Below, piece by piece: positions 17,329 through 26,999 of a stretch of DNA of 64,000 nucleotides. The notes under the pieces were generated by a model, which saw only the letters and a program-made list of their open reading frames with translations, was not told where the DNA came from and ran no database searches. The number at the start of each line of letters is the position of its first letter. Position 1 is the stretch's first letter. The stretch is from NCBI GenBank assembly GCA_947177165.1, contig CAMWTP010000031.1, positions 1 to 64,000 of the forward strand, written 5' to 3'. The position numbers and the translations under genes are program-made. Source of the DNA: an uncultured Lachnospiraceae bacterium. Lineage in GTDB: Bacteria > Bacillota > Clostridia > Lachnospirales > Lachnospiraceae.

Positions 17329-19740
17329 ATGCAGGAATTTATCACGAGACAGCTTTTTCCGGCTGTGCTGTCCCTGTCCTTATCGGGGGCTTTCATTGGA
17401 ATTTTTATTGCTGCCATACACCCTTTTACAGGAAAATATTTTTCAAAAAAGTGGAATTACTATATCTGGCTGCTTGTCGCCGTGCGTCTGCTGCTTCCGT
17501 TTCACTTTGAATCGGGTTTCCTGAAACCGCTGGATTTTCATGCTGTAATCGGTCAGAATAATGACATGGCACAATCTGACAGCACAATTCGCAATGATGA
17601 CCAGAAACAGATTAACGCCCCGGCGCAGTCTGATGACACGCAGCAGCCTGAACTGGCTGACGCTGACCGTTTCGCAGCAATGCCGGATACATCTGCAGAC
17701 GCCGCAGCAGCCTCTGCAAGTGCATCGTCCGCTGGTGATGCACCTGTGCCTTCCAGCGGCATCACATCTGCGGCACAGCATCATGAAACCCAGACGCAGT
17801 CAGACACACTTTCGTCTGCTGCAGAACCGAAAGGAGCAAAACCAGGTCTTTGGGCTGCGGCAGCGCATATATGGTTTGTCGGCGCCGTTTTTACCCTTTT
17901 TATCAAGCTGCTAAATTACCAGCACTTTAAAAATGCGATTCGAAAAAACTGTACCCGCATCGCTGAACCCCGCATTCTCACCATGGAAAGTAATTTTTGT
18001 GCAAGACTTCATATACAGAAAATACCTGCCATTTATGAGAGTGCTGCCGTCGCCAGCCCCATGACAATCGGACTCCGAAATCCTATGATCGTCATTCCAA
18101 AAAGATCGTCTGATGGCAATGTCCCTGTGTACCTGAGCGGCGATCGGAATCTGGCACACTTTCAGCTGGTGCTCCACCACGAGCTGATTCATGTCGCCAG
18201 AAAGGATCTGCTGTACAAATGGATTTATCAGTTATTGCTCTGCGCCCACTGGTTCAATCCAGTCCTGCACCTTATCGGCAGGCAGATTAACCGCGACTGT
18301 GAGCTCTCCTGTGACGAGGCAATTCTCCCGGAACTGACAGAGACCGGAAAGCAGATGTACGGCAACATTCTGCTGGATACTGCTGAGCAGAATATTGCCC
18401 GCAGACAAAACGCTTTCTCCACCACGCTTTTGGAAAACAAAAAGGACTTGAAAAGGCGTCTCGACGGCATTCTGAACTACAAAAAAACGACGCGCCGCCG
18501 GTTTGCAATCTCTGTCTGCGTCTTTGTGATGATACTGGCTTTATCCGCATGCAGCACTGTGTGGATTTCCTCTGATGCTGCATCTGCCTCAGAATCGGGA
18601 CATGACAGTTCCGTCAGCAGCTCCACAGACTCCGGTGACACGGCTTTTGATGCCGATGCCAATGACAATCTTTTCGGCTCCACAGATACTGATACTCAGG
18701 GTTCCAATGATGCATCTTCGGATTCAGAATCATTCCATTATGATGATTCCGACGATACGGGCGTGTTTATGCAGATATTTTCCTCCCTCGTCTCTGCGGA
18801 TTCCTTTGTGGATAATTTTGCCAGCCCTGACCGCTCCAGCGATGCGTGGAAGGTCTATGACGATGACAGACTGCTGGCTGGGGAAGACATCCAGGATAAT
18901 TGGGGAGCCTATAACTATATGGGCAATGCCCGCAAAGTGCTGGCTTACGGTTACGTGCTCTACGGTTCAGACTCCTTTGTGATTGCCTATGCGGATCAGG
19001 ATGTCGATGTGAACATAAAATCCGCCTTTGACATCAGAGAAGGAAAGTTCAAACTCATATGGGTCGCACCGGACAAAAGTATTGTGACTCTGAATGATAC
19101 TGGCGCAGAGGCAACAACGACCATCACCCTGAAAAAGGGCAGAAATGTCCTCAAAATGGTGGGACAAGGGGCAAAAGTAACGCATCTTGAAATTGATTTC
19201 TCTGACCTGGACGAATCAAATTTTGAAAATGTTTTTTATTCCGAGGATGCGGAGTACGTCCATCTGTTAAAAAATGCGGCAGTGCCCGCCGATAAGGGCA
19301 GAGTCCTCAATTCCCTGGGTTATCTGGAGCAACAAGACGCCAGTGAATTGTTCAGCGCTCTGCTGGCTGCCGGAACCACTTTCACCGCCGATGAACTCTG
19401 CGGATTCCTGGTTTACTCTGACTCCACACTGTCCAGCCAGTATTTATTGGAAGCGCTCAGAAGCAAAGCCATCGCCCCCCTCAGCGCTGATACAGCCTCG
19501 GCAGTCATACCCTATCTGGACGAAGACTGTCAGACAGAAGTGATAAAAACCCTTCCCACGGAAGATTTCTACGATGTATTTGCAGAAAGCATCTACTATC
19601 TAAACAGCAGCCAGATTGACGAATGTCTGGCGGATTATATCGGCAGAGGCGGCACTCTGACCTACTCCATGTATGACGAGATTTCTTTCTATCTGGATGA
19701 AAGCAACAAGCAGAACCTTACACGGCTGATGCAGGAGTAA
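17329..19740 (+). CDS. BlaR1-like M56 family membrane metalloprotease/sensor
   Basis: This partner of BlaI is a membrane protein thought to sense an envelope signal and trigger loss of repression through a zinc protease domain. It has about 803 residues. N-terminal hydrophobic segments (FPAVLSLSLSGAFIGIFIAAI and WNYYIWLLVAVRLLLPF) are followed by a long Ala/Ser/Asp-rich insert. The M56 core has zinc motif HHELIHVARKDLLYKW (His-Glu near 284) and CELSCDEAIL. After a further membrane segment ending LSACSTVW near residue 405, about 400 residues lie outside. They show no penicillin-binding SxxK domain that I recognise. ATG 17329 follows GGAGGG; the in-frame ATC-side start at 17287 has no site. Confidence 0.88.
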   Translation: MQEFITRQLFPAVLSLSLSGAFIGIFIAAIHPFTGKYFSKKWNYYIWLLVAVRLLLPFHFESGFLKPLDFHAVIGQNNDMAQSDSTIRNDDQKQINAPAQSDDTQQPELADADRFAAMPDTSADAAAASASASSAGDAPVPSSGITSAAQHHETQTQSDTLSSAAEPKGAKPGLWAAAAHIWFVGAVFTLFIKLLNYQHFKNAIRKNCTRIAEPRILTMESNFCARLHIQKIPAIYESAAVASPMTIGLRNPMIVIPKRSSDGNVPVYLSGDRNLAHFQLVLHHELIHVARKDLLYKWIYQLLLCAHWFNPVLHLIGRQINRDCELSCDEAILPELTETGKQMYGNILLDTAEQNIARRQNAFSTTLLENKKDLKRRLDGILNYKKTTRRRFAISVCVFVMILALSACSTVWISSDAASASESGHDSSVSSSTDSGDTAFDADANDNLFGSTDTDTQGSNDASSDSESFHYDDSDDTGVFMQIFSSLVSADSFVDNFASPDRSSDAWKVYDDDRLLAGEDIQDNWGAYNYMGNARKVLAYGYVLYGSDSFVIAYADQDVDVNIKSAFDIREGKFKLIWVAPDKSIVTLNDTGAEATTTITLKKGRNVLKMVGQGAKVTHLEIDFSDLDESNFENVFYSEDAEYVHLLKNAAVPADKGRVLNSLGYLEQQDASELFSALLAAGTTFTADELCGFLVYSDSTLSSQYLLEALRSKAIAPLSADTASAVIPYLDEDCQTEVIKTLPTEDFYDVFAESIYYLNSSQIDECLADYIGRGGTLTYSMYDEISFYLDESNKQNLTRLMQE

Positions 19741-19914
19741 CATCAAATTACTGTTCGCATGTCAATTGAAGCAGAATTGTGCAAAATCAGAAAAGACAAT
19801 AAACTATGGAGACAACTTCGAGCAGAAAAAGACAAGAATGCCGCATCCGGATATGATATCCTCTCATTATGAGGCGAAAAAAAATAATCTGGTTTGGCAG
19901 TGTTGGGAGGAACG

Positions 19915-20832
19915 ATGGACTGGTTTACAAGTTTCAGGAAAGCAATTGATTACATGGAGGAGCATCTGCTTGCGGATATCGGAGCGGAGGAAGTGGCTGA
20001 CGCAGTGCATATCTCTGCCTTTTATTTTCAGAGAAGCTTTAAGATTGTGACTGGTTACTCGATCGGGGAATATATGCGAAACCGCAGGCTGTATCTGGCT
20101 GGACTGGATGTAATAAAGGGCTCTGACAATTCAAGCAGACAGCAGATGGAAACGAAAATAATTGACCTTGCTTATAAATACAGGTATGAAACCCCCGAAA
20201 GCTTTACCAAGGCATTTTCCCGTTTTCACGGCCTGTCTCCCATGCAGCTTCGCACGCAGCCACACCGGATTAAAGTCTTTCTGCCTCTTATTGTAGAAAT
20301 TTCAATTAAAGGAGGTAATAAGATGGAATTTACAGTTGAGAAAAGGGAATCGATGAAAATGATAGGATTTGACAGAATGATTTCCTATGATACCTCATAC
20401 AAGGAAGCCCCAAAGTTTTGGCAGGAGTTCCGTGAACGGTACTGCGAGAGTACGGGGGACTCTGTGCAGGGAGATGCGGAAATCCGGCAGACCATCGCGG
20501 AGTGCGTTGTTGGAGAGTACGGGATCAGTGTCGAGGATACCTCGTATGGAAATCAATTCCAATATTTCATTGCAGGTGCATATCAGGGAGGCACGGTGCC
20601 GGAGGGGATGAAAATTCTTGAGATCCCCGCCTGTGAATGGGCAAAATTCAAGTGCAGAGGAGCCATGCCGGAAAGCCTGCAGACTGTCAACACACGAATT
20701 TTCAGCGAATGGCTTCCGGGAAATCCAACGTTTGAGATGGCGTTTCCTATGAATATCGAATGGTATTCTGGCGGAGATATCAAAAGCGAAGATTACGAAA
20801 GCGCCATATGGATACCTGTAAAAAGGCTATAG
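19915..20832 (+). CDS. AraC family regulator with GyrI-like effector domain
   Basis: This transcription factor has 305 residues. The two AraC helix-turn-helix motifs are N-terminal (residues about 5-110): IGAEEVADAVHISAFYFQRSFK and KIIDLAYKYRYETPESFTKAFSRFHGLSP. A C-terminal GyrI-like small-molecule domain follows from about 140: EFTVEKRESMKMIGFDRMIS ... YQGGTVPEGMKILEIPACEWAKF. This is the Rob/BmrR-like layout used to sense hydrophobic compounds. ATG 19915 follows GGGAGGAACG; an upstream TTG at 19894 has no site. The gene stands alone and converges on the DEAD-box gene. Confidence 0.92.
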   Translation: MDWFTSFRKAIDYMEEHLLADIGAEEVADAVHISAFYFQRSFKIVTGYSIGEYMRNRRLYLAGLDVIKGSDNSSRQQMETKIIDLAYKYRYETPESFTKAFSRFHGLSPMQLRTQPHRIKVFLPLIVEISIKGGNKMEFTVEKRESMKMIGFDRMISYDTSYKEAPKFWQEFRERYCESTGDSVQGDAEIRQTIAECVVGEYGISVEDTSYGNQFQYFIAGAYQGGTVPEGMKILEIPACEWAKFKCRGAMPESLQTVNTRIFSEWLPGNPTFEMAFPMNIEWYSGGDIKSEDYESAIWIPVKRL

Positions 20833-20878
20833 ATGCGAAACTGCGCCGCTTCAATGACACAGTTAATCGATATCAGCA

Positions 20879-20904
20879 GCAGGCGGAGGAAAAACTCCGC
20901 CTGC
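20879..20904. terminator. Hairpin between convergent araC-type and helicase genes
   Basis: GCAGGCGGAG (20879-20888) pairs with CTCCGCCTGC (20895-20904), a 10-bp GC-rich stem in the 85-nt gap between two convergent genes. The trailing U-content is weak on both strands. Confidence 0.6.
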
Positions 20905-20917
20905 AATTCTGTATACA

Positions 20918-22513
20918 TCATTTTGCATTCGCCGGCTCGATGTTGATCGTCTTGCCTTTGATCTTGACATTTTTCATCGCAGCGAGCACGTCCGCCGCAT
21001 TTTCCTTCGGAACCTCAACGAACGTATATTTGTCATACAGGTCGATTGCCCCCACAAGCTTTCCGGGGATATTCGCCTCGCCCGCTATGGCACCTAGGAT
21101 ATCCTTTGCCTTGACCTTCTGTGCCTTTCCGATATTGATGAACAGACGCGCCATTCCTTCCTCTTCCGCGCCGGTGTTGTCAAACGTGTACTCCACATTG
21201 GACTCATTTCCCTCATTGAGCTGTCCCATGTACATCTTTAAGAATGCCGCCGCGATATCCATGGCGGTATAGTCGGATTCATTAATCTGCTTTTCGATGG
21301 TGTTAATCATCGATGTCAGATCTTCCTCCTCGATCACATTCCCGATTCTGTCCATCACCTTCTCGATCTTGATCTGGTTCACATCGTTGAGAGACGGCAC
21401 TGGCATCGCATAGATCTTCGTCTTGCAGTAGCGCATGATATCCTTTAACTTATACACTTCCTTGCCCTTTACAAAGGTAAAAGAGCGCCCTGTGCGGCCT
21501 GCACGCCCTGTACGCCCGATGCGGTGTACATAGTACTCATCGTCCTGCGGAATGTCGTAGTTAAACACGGCCTCCACATCGTCCACATCGATACCGCGGG
21601 CAGCGACATCTGTCGCGATCAGGATATCGGTCTTGCCGCTCCGGAAACTCTTCATGACGCGGTCGCGCTGTGCCTGGCTCATATCCCCGTGCAGCCCCTC
21701 TGCAAAATAACCTCTTCCTTTTAACACTTCTGTCAGATCGTCAACCATCTTCTTCGTGTTGCAAAATACGAGCGAAAGCTTAGGTTCATAATAGTCCAGC
21801 AGACGGCAGAGCACCTCGACCTTATCTTTGCGCTTTACATCCAGATAATACTGCTCAATCTTCGGAACAGTCAATTCCTTCTTGACTACCCTGATCATCT
21901 TAGCATCCGGCTTCTGGTAATTCTTTGTGATATCCAGTATCGGCTGCGGCATGGTTGCCGAGAAGAGAATCGTCTGCCGGTCCTCGTTCGGGATATACTG
22001 CAAAACCGTTTCGATGTCCTCGCGAAATCCCATGTTGAGCATCTCGTCCGCCTCGTCAAGCACAATCGTGTCAACATAGTCACATCGAATCGTCTTGCGG
22101 CGCAGGTGATCCATCACGCGCCCCGGCGTGCCGATGATAATCTGCGTTCCCTTGAGCGCCCTGATCTGCTTTGTGATGTCCTGTCCTCCATAGATGGGCA
22201 GCACTTTCACCCCATGCATGTACTTGGCAAGCTGACGGATTTCCTCTGCCGCCTGCACTGCCAGCTCCCTGGTCGGACACAGCACCAATGTCTGCGGATG
22301 CTTGATCTCCTTTTTCACCTTCTCGAGTACCGGAATCCCAAATGCCGCCGTTTTGCCAGTGCCTGTCTGCGCCTGACCGATCACGTCCGCACCTGTCATG
22401 GCGACGGGAATCGCCTTGCTCTGTATGGGTGTTGCCTCCTCAAAGCCCATCTCCTTCACTCCCCGGAGTATCTCAGGGCTCAGATTCAGTTCATTAAACT
22501 TTAAAGTTTCCAT
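20918..22513 (-). CDS. DEAD-box RNA helicase, CshA/DbpA type
   Basis: This ATP-dependent RNA helicase probably acts in ribosome assembly or cold-stress RNA remodelling. It has 531 residues. The motifs are Q-motif (ATPIQSKAIP), motif I AQTGTGKT, Ia PTRELA, II VLDEADEM, III SATM, V ATDVAARGIDV and VI HRIGRTGRAGR, all within the first 360 residues. The C-terminal 75 residues (MARLFINIGKAQKVKAKDIL ... FVEVPKENAADVLAAM) form a DbpA-type RNA-binding RRM. ATG 22513 is chosen; the longer frame lacks a site. It is followed by a convergent-gene hairpin. Confidence 0.95.
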   Translation of the reverse strand: METLKFNELNLSPEILRGVKEMGFEEATPIQSKAIPVAMTGADVIGQAQTGTGKTAAFGIPVLEKVKKEIKHPQTLVLCPTRELAVQAAEEIRQLAKYMHGVKVLPIYGGQDITKQIRALKGTQIIIGTPGRVMDHLRRKTIRCDYVDTIVLDEADEMLNMGFREDIETVLQYIPNEDRQTILFSATMPQPILDITKNYQKPDAKMIRVVKKELTVPKIEQYYLDVKRKDKVEVLCRLLDYYEPKLSLVFCNTKKMVDDLTEVLKGRGYFAEGLHGDMSQAQRDRVMKSFRSGKTDILIATDVAARGIDVDDVEAVFNYDIPQDDEYYVHRIGRTGRAGRTGRSFTFVKGKEVYKLKDIMRYCKTKIYAMPVPSLNDVNQIKIEKVMDRIGNVIEEEDLTSMINTIEKQINESDYTAMDIAAAFLKMYMGQLNEGNESNVEYTFDNTGAEEEGMARLFINIGKAQKVKAKDILGAIAGEANIPGKLVGAIDLYDKYTFVEVPKENAADVLAAMKNVKIKGKTINIEPANAK

Positions 22514-22613
22514 ATAATATAATTTCCTTTCGTGCCTGTGCACTTTCCTTTATGAATTGTATCAAATAACGTATAACCATAGTTTTTCGTACAACAGTTC
22601 CCTACGTGCGTGC

Positions 22614-22642
22614 AAAAGCGCATGCGTAAAAGCATGCGCTTT
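22614..22642 (-). terminator. Intrinsic terminator of the HD-GYP gene
   Basis: On the minus strand AAAGCGCATGC and GCATGCGCTTT pair perfectly (22615-22642) and are followed by TTTT. It lies about 60 nt past the HD-GYP stop and upstream of the helicase gene. Confidence 0.8.
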
Positions 22643-22703
22643 CTTATCAACTTATTTATTATATTTTCAAATAGTATCAAAGTCAATAGTTTTCGTAATA
22701 TAT

Positions 22704-24152
22704 TTATTCCGTAACCTTCTGTCCTGCGATAATGCGCTTGATTTCCGCCTTCACATAGACCGGTTTGTAAGGACGTACAATATACCCTGCCGCCCCCGCC
22801 CTCCGACAGCGCGCGACAAGTCCTTTGTCGTAGCTGTCTATGACAAAGAGGAGCGGAACTCCGTCTCCTGTGATCTCCCTTATCTTCGCAGCCGCATCAA
22901 TACCGTTCATCTCTGGCATATCCATATCCAGGATAATCAGATCCGGTTCCGCCTGCCGTTTCAGATGCAGCAATGCCTGTCCGACTGAGGTCTGCAGGCT
23001 GAGGTCATACATATTCTGCAGAAATCCCCGAAAAGCATGGAGATTGATCAGCATATCATCGATAATCATAATGTGATACTTCTTTGACGGGGATAGCATT
23101 TTGCGGCGTTCTGCCTCCTCCACAAAAGGATCGACGACATCCTCATTTGTGCCGTGCAGAATCGTGAGATTATAATTTTTCTGCTCCGACAGATCAAGCA
23201 TCGAGCCGTCAAGCAGGCGCAGCACCGGTCTTAAGTTCCTGCTGCCCGCATTCTCGACGATAATCCCCTCCCTGCTGTCTGAGAGTTCTACCTGCGTTCC
23301 TTTCGGATAAAATGGAACACACATCAGAAGCGCTTCAACCACCTTCGGATCAAACATAATACCGCCTGCCCCCATCAAATACTCACATGCCTCATAGGGG
23401 GAATACGGGCTTTTGTACGGCCGTCTCGACACAAGCGCATCATACACATCCGCCACGTGAAGTATTTTGGTAATCAACGTCATGCCGTCGCCGTCAATTC
23501 CGTTGGGATAACCGCTGCCGTCCACATTCTCATGGTGATACAGCACTGCCGCCTTCACCTGCGACGAGATATCCCAGCGCTCCTTGATCATCTCGTAAGA
23601 CAACGCAGAATGTGTCTTCATGATCTCATACTCTTCGTTCGTCAACCGGGTTGACTTATTGAGAATCTCTGGCGGGATCATCAACTTCCCGAGATCGTGA
23701 AGCAGCCCCGCCATCACCAGCTGTTCCAGCGACTGCTCGTTCATTTTCATTCCAAATCCGATAATGCAGGAGAGAACTGCCACATTGACAGAATGCGCAT
23801 AAGTGTATCCGTCAAAACAACGAAGATCTGTCAAATCGAGCGATAATACATCTTTTGACAACACCTGGTCGACAATTTTCTTCGCCACATCCTTACAGCC
23901 GTCTATATTGCTGCTCCGCACGTTGACAATCCCCTCCGTGCGGAGATCCGGACTAATCACCGAGTCAATCTTGATATCCTGTGACAGCTCATCATTGATA
24001 TACACCCCGTCAAATCCATATTCGTTCAGTTTTTTAATATAAAATTGCGACAACGTGCTGCCGCTGCAGATCAGCGTGTGCCCGTCCGCATCATACATAT
24101 TGTAGGCAAGACTCATCCCCGGTCTCGCATCACTCATCTTAATGTAACGCAT
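22704..24152 (-). CDS. HD-GYP phosphodiesterase with C-terminal receiver domain
   Basis: This is a probable cyclic-di-GMP phosphodiesterase under phosphorelay control. It has 482 residues. After an N-terminal DUF3391-like part, the HD-GYP domain spans about 105-280. Metal and signature residues are His120, HDLGK (152-156), His181, HHEN (206-209) and DGSGYPNG (211-218). A CheY-like receiver spans about 358-475 with acidic pair DD 365-366, phospho-acceptor Asp409 in ILDMDMPEMNG and Lys463. Most such proteins carry the receiver first, so this order is less common. It is a single gene with its own terminator; no sensor kinase is nearby. Confidence 0.92.
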   Translation of the reverse strand: MRYIKMSDARPGMSLAYNMYDADGHTLICSGSTLSQFYIKKLNEYGFDGVYINDELSQDIKIDSVISPDLRTEGIVNVRSSNIDGCKDVAKKIVDQVLSKDVLSLDLTDLRCFDGYTYAHSVNVAVLSCIIGFGMKMNEQSLEQLVMAGLLHDLGKLMIPPEILNKSTRLTNEEYEIMKTHSALSYEMIKERWDISSQVKAAVLYHHENVDGSGYPNGIDGDGMTLITKILHVADVYDALVSRRPYKSPYSPYEACEYLMGAGGIMFDPKVVEALLMCVPFYPKGTQVELSDSREGIIVENAGSRNLRPVLRLLDGSMLDLSEQKNYNLTILHGTNEDVVDPFVEEAERRKMLSPSKKYHIMIIDDMLINLHAFRGFLQNMYDLSLQTSVGQALLHLKRQAEPDLIILDMDMPEMNGIDAAAKIREITGDGVPLLFVIDSYDKGLVARCRRAGAAGYIVRPYKPVYVKAEIKRIIAGQKVTE

Positions 24153-24418
24153 ATCTAACCTCTAACCGCGCGACAATCCAGTATCTTCGCCTCCACCATG
24201 CACTCTGCCCTGAATAGCCGCTGTTTCGTCCTGTAAATTCACAGTGCTTCAATTATGATTGTTCTCACTAAAAGTATACCGAAAAATACACACAAAATCA
24301 ACATATACCAAGTGCGATAAAAGAAAAACTGACACAAAAAACTTGCGCATTCCGTCCTGCTCCTTTAAAATATTACCTATAATTTACGCATACAACGTTT
24401 TTAAGAGGTGTCAAATCA

Positions 24419-25489
24419 ATGCTGATCAAACGGATTTCTATTTTAAATGAATTTCAATGCACCGGAGCCGACTGTTCCTTCAACTGCTGCCGCGGCTGGA
24501 AAGTCCCCATAGATCACGATATGTACATGAAATATCTGAATGAAAAAGGACTCTTCGGAACCCTGCTCCGCTGTTCCATCGAGAAGACAGATGATCTCGT
24601 CGCATTCCGCAGCACGCCCCACGGCTGCCCCTTCTGGGGCTTTGACCGCCTCTGCACTATGCAGAAAAAGCATGGAACAGACTATATGCCCGCCGTGTGC
24701 ATCCAGTTTCCGCGCCAGCTATACAATCTGGAATTTTTCTGTGAGGAGACACTTTACCTTGCCTGTCCCGAGTCCGCAAGGCTTTTTCTGATGTCTGCAG
24801 CCGGGAACAAGCCTTTTGACTTCACTGTGACTGAGGGAAATGTCAGCTACGATGTCAACACGACAAACGACGATAAGGACTTTCTGGACTACCTGCTAAA
24901 GTCGAGGGACGAGCTGGCCTCCCTGCTGAAAAACGGCACCCGCTTTGACAGTATGGCAATCATGGAATATGGGCGCGATGCACAAAATGCCTGTCTCGCA
25001 CAGTCCCCGCTCCCCAGTCCGCTGGATTATGCGTCGGAAGAACAGTATCTAATCGGTTTTGAAAAGATGAACACCTTATTTTTTAATGGATTCTATCACC
25101 CAAGCCTCCGGACAATATCACCATTTTTATACAAATTGTGCAGAAAATATATCCGCAGATTCGGTTCGTACAGACATACCAATCCCGCCGCCGGCGACAA
25201 AAAGCTCACAGCACTGAAAAAGAGTCTCTATCAAAAAATACCGGATTGGGACAATCTACTGAACCGCTATTACGAGTATCATCTGTACACGGATTTCCTT
25301 GACACGTTTGAGGACTACAGCTTTTCCAAACATCTGCTCTACGGCATCGCCAAGGCGCATATGCTGTGGCTCTTTCTCGCGCTCTATGCGGAGAACCGCA
25401 AGCAGCCCAGCATTGATGAAATCGCAAAAATTATCGCTGTGTACGAGAGAAGGGCACCCCAGATCGAAGATGCCCTGAAAGAGTTATAA
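24419..25489 (+). CDS. FliB-like lysine N-methylase family protein
   Basis: This is a cysteine-rich protein of the FliB family, whose characterised member methylates flagellin lysines. It has 356 residues. The N-terminal cysteine pattern FQCTGADCSFNCCRGWKVPID and the following CPFWGFDRLCTMQKKHG ... MPAVCIQFPR are diagnostic and could bind an iron-sulfur cluster. The start is ATG with AGAGG about 10 nt upstream. No flagellar gene is in the window, so the substrate is unknown. The acyltransferase gene converges on it. Confidence 0.88.
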   Translation: MLIKRISILNEFQCTGADCSFNCCRGWKVPIDHDMYMKYLNEKGLFGTLLRCSIEKTDDLVAFRSTPHGCPFWGFDRLCTMQKKHGTDYMPAVCIQFPRQLYNLEFFCEETLYLACPESARLFLMSAAGNKPFDFTVTEGNVSYDVNTTNDDKDFLDYLLKSRDELASLLKNGTRFDSMAIMEYGRDAQNACLAQSPLPSPLDYASEEQYLIGFEKMNTLFFNGFYHPSLRTISPFLYKLCRKYIRRFGSYRHTNPAAGDKKLTALKKSLYQKIPDWDNLLNRYYEYHLYTDFLDTFEDYSFSKHLLYGIAKAHMLWLFLALYAENRKQPSIDEIAKIIAVYERRAPQIEDALKEL

Positions 25490-25539
25490 TTGATATCAAA
25501 GCCTATGCTGACCCTTGATTTGACGCAGCGTATCGTCTG

Positions 25540-26628
25540 TCATTTGTTGTTTCTTTGCTGTATGTATCGATATGGATAAAATATGAATTGTATCCATCTT
25601 ATTTTTGCAGATACTTTTATAATCATAAAGGCCAACAATAACTGCACTATAAGCAGCAGGCTTAGCAGAAGCGCAGATGTTTGGATATGAAATATTTGAG
25701 CCAAAATATGGTATACACGATACTGCACTAATCCATGAACCATATAGAGCACCATACTTTCTCTTCCACAAAAAATAATAAACTTCAGGTCGGGAACACA
25801 TTGCACAAATAGCATATAAATCATAAAAACTGCCACACCAACCAATAATTTCACAACCATGTCCAGACCACAATCCAGATATCGCACGATTCCTATTGCC
25901 ATAACATTGATACACATAATGAACATCAGCAATCTTTGATTTTCATTAACATGATATTTATGAACAAGATACCCTATCGTAAAGTAAATTCCCCAAGACA
26001 GATAATTAAACGCCTGATTTTGAGGAAATATATACGCCAGCCAGAATATGATAGAAAAACAGGCGAAGGCAACCCGCTCCGAAGCATATGTATCCAATAA
26101 ATTAAATACAATCTTTACAAGCAACAAGCTCAGCAAAAACCACGCCCACGCCAAATCCTTTGTATTCCAACAACGCTGCACGATTTCCATTAGAGAAGTT
26201 TCTGGCACTCCCTGCAGCAGCTGTATTCCAAACAGTTTCCAGGCCACCAGCCTCGCAATCCAATATGCATAGCTCAAAATCAAATAAGGAACGTAATAAG
26301 TTATGATATTTTTTATGATTATGCTTTTAACACGTTCCTTATTACTTTTAGAAACATATCCAGATATCATAAAAAACAACGGCATATGAAACATATAGAT
26401 CGCGTCATATATTTTCTCACCAACATCCCTGGCTATAAAGCCCTTTTGAAGCAGCAATTCAATCCCATGTCCAAAAATAACCAGCAAGATTGCAATTCCC
26501 CTCAGCATATCCAGCTTTGTATTTCTCAATGTCTGGCCATTCATCACGGTTGTCCCAGCCGAAAGATCAACTTCGTTTTCACATCTTTCCTTATTCTTCC
26601 CATGATAGAACGTATCAAGATATCCCAT
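25540..26628 (-). CDS. Acyltransferase 3 family membrane protein
   Basis: This is a multi-spanning O-acyltransferase-type membrane protein that probably modifies a cell-surface polysaccharide. It has 362 residues. The family opening RNTKLDMLRGIAILLVIFGHG lies near residue 35, with the essential Arg and His in the first helix. MFHMPLFFMISGY follows, and about ten hydrophobic segments are seen. The preceding 34 residues are hydrophilic; a later start near residue 29 (MNGQTLRNTK) is possible. It has no operon partner. Confidence 0.9.
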   Translation of the reverse strand: MGYLDTFYHGKNKERCENEVDLSAGTTVMNGQTLRNTKLDMLRGIAILLVIFGHGIELLLQKGFIARDVGEKIYDAIYMFHMPLFFMISGYVSKSNKERVKSIIIKNIITYYVPYLILSYAYWIARLVAWKLFGIQLLQGVPETSLMEIVQRCWNTKDLAWAWFLLSLLLVKIVFNLLDTYASERVAFACFSIIFWLAYIFPQNQAFNYLSWGIYFTIGYLVHKYHVNENQRLLMFIMCINVMAIGIVRYLDCGLDMVVKLLVGVAVFMIYMLFVQCVPDLKFIIFCGRESMVLYMVHGLVQYRVYHILAQIFHIQTSALLLSLLLIVQLLLAFMIIKVSAKIRWIQFIFYPYRYIQQRNNK

Positions 26629-26846
26629 TTTCTGCTGTGTTCCTTTCCAAAATTCCTTACAGTATCACCCTTTATGCCTTTGCCTCATAGACATGCGCCT
26701 GAAACTGCTTTCGGATTTTCTGATTACCTATAGATATTATGCGTTTAATATCAGCATGACCAAATTTATATGAATATCTCACCGCTATATCCAAAATTGC
26801 TATGACAGGCAATAATCTTTCCTTAGGAATAATCATGCGTCCTACA
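26629..26846. other. Non-coding gap before the DUF2264 unit end
   Basis: About 220 nt without a credible gene. It should hold the acyltransferase promoter on the minus strand, but no convincing -35/-10 pair was found. Confidence 0.5.
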
Positions 26847-26882
26847 AAAATAACAGCATCAGCATACTGATGCTGTTATTTT
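26847..26882 (-). terminator. Intrinsic terminator of the DUF2264 transcript
   Basis: AAAATAACAGCATCAG (26847-26862) and CTGATGCTGTTATTTT (26867-26882) form a perfect 16-bp stem with a CATA loop. On the minus strand it runs into TTTTTG. The stem also holds the stop codon of the small frame 26876-26989. Confidence 0.85.
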
Positions 26883-26989
26883 GAAATGAAACGGTTTCCT
26901 ACTTCACTTGTAACTCTTTCACAAATCCAGCAATAACTCCGTATAATCCGCATCTGGGCTGTCTCTTCAATCACCTGTGCAGATGTCAT
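26876..26989 (-). CDS. Possible 37-aa small protein downstream of DUF2264
   Basis: An ATG at 26989 follows GGGAGG at about 7 nt and opens a 37-codon frame (MTSAQVIEETAQM ... SYCWICERVTSEV) ending inside the terminator stem. It lies 10 nt after the DUF2264 stop on the same strand. It contains a CWIC pair. It may be a true small protein or the remnant of a longer gene; no family was recognised. Confidence 0.4.
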   Translation of the reverse strand: MTSAQVIEETAQMRIIRSYCWICERVTSEVGNRFISK

Positions 26990-26999
26990 TCAATCCTCC

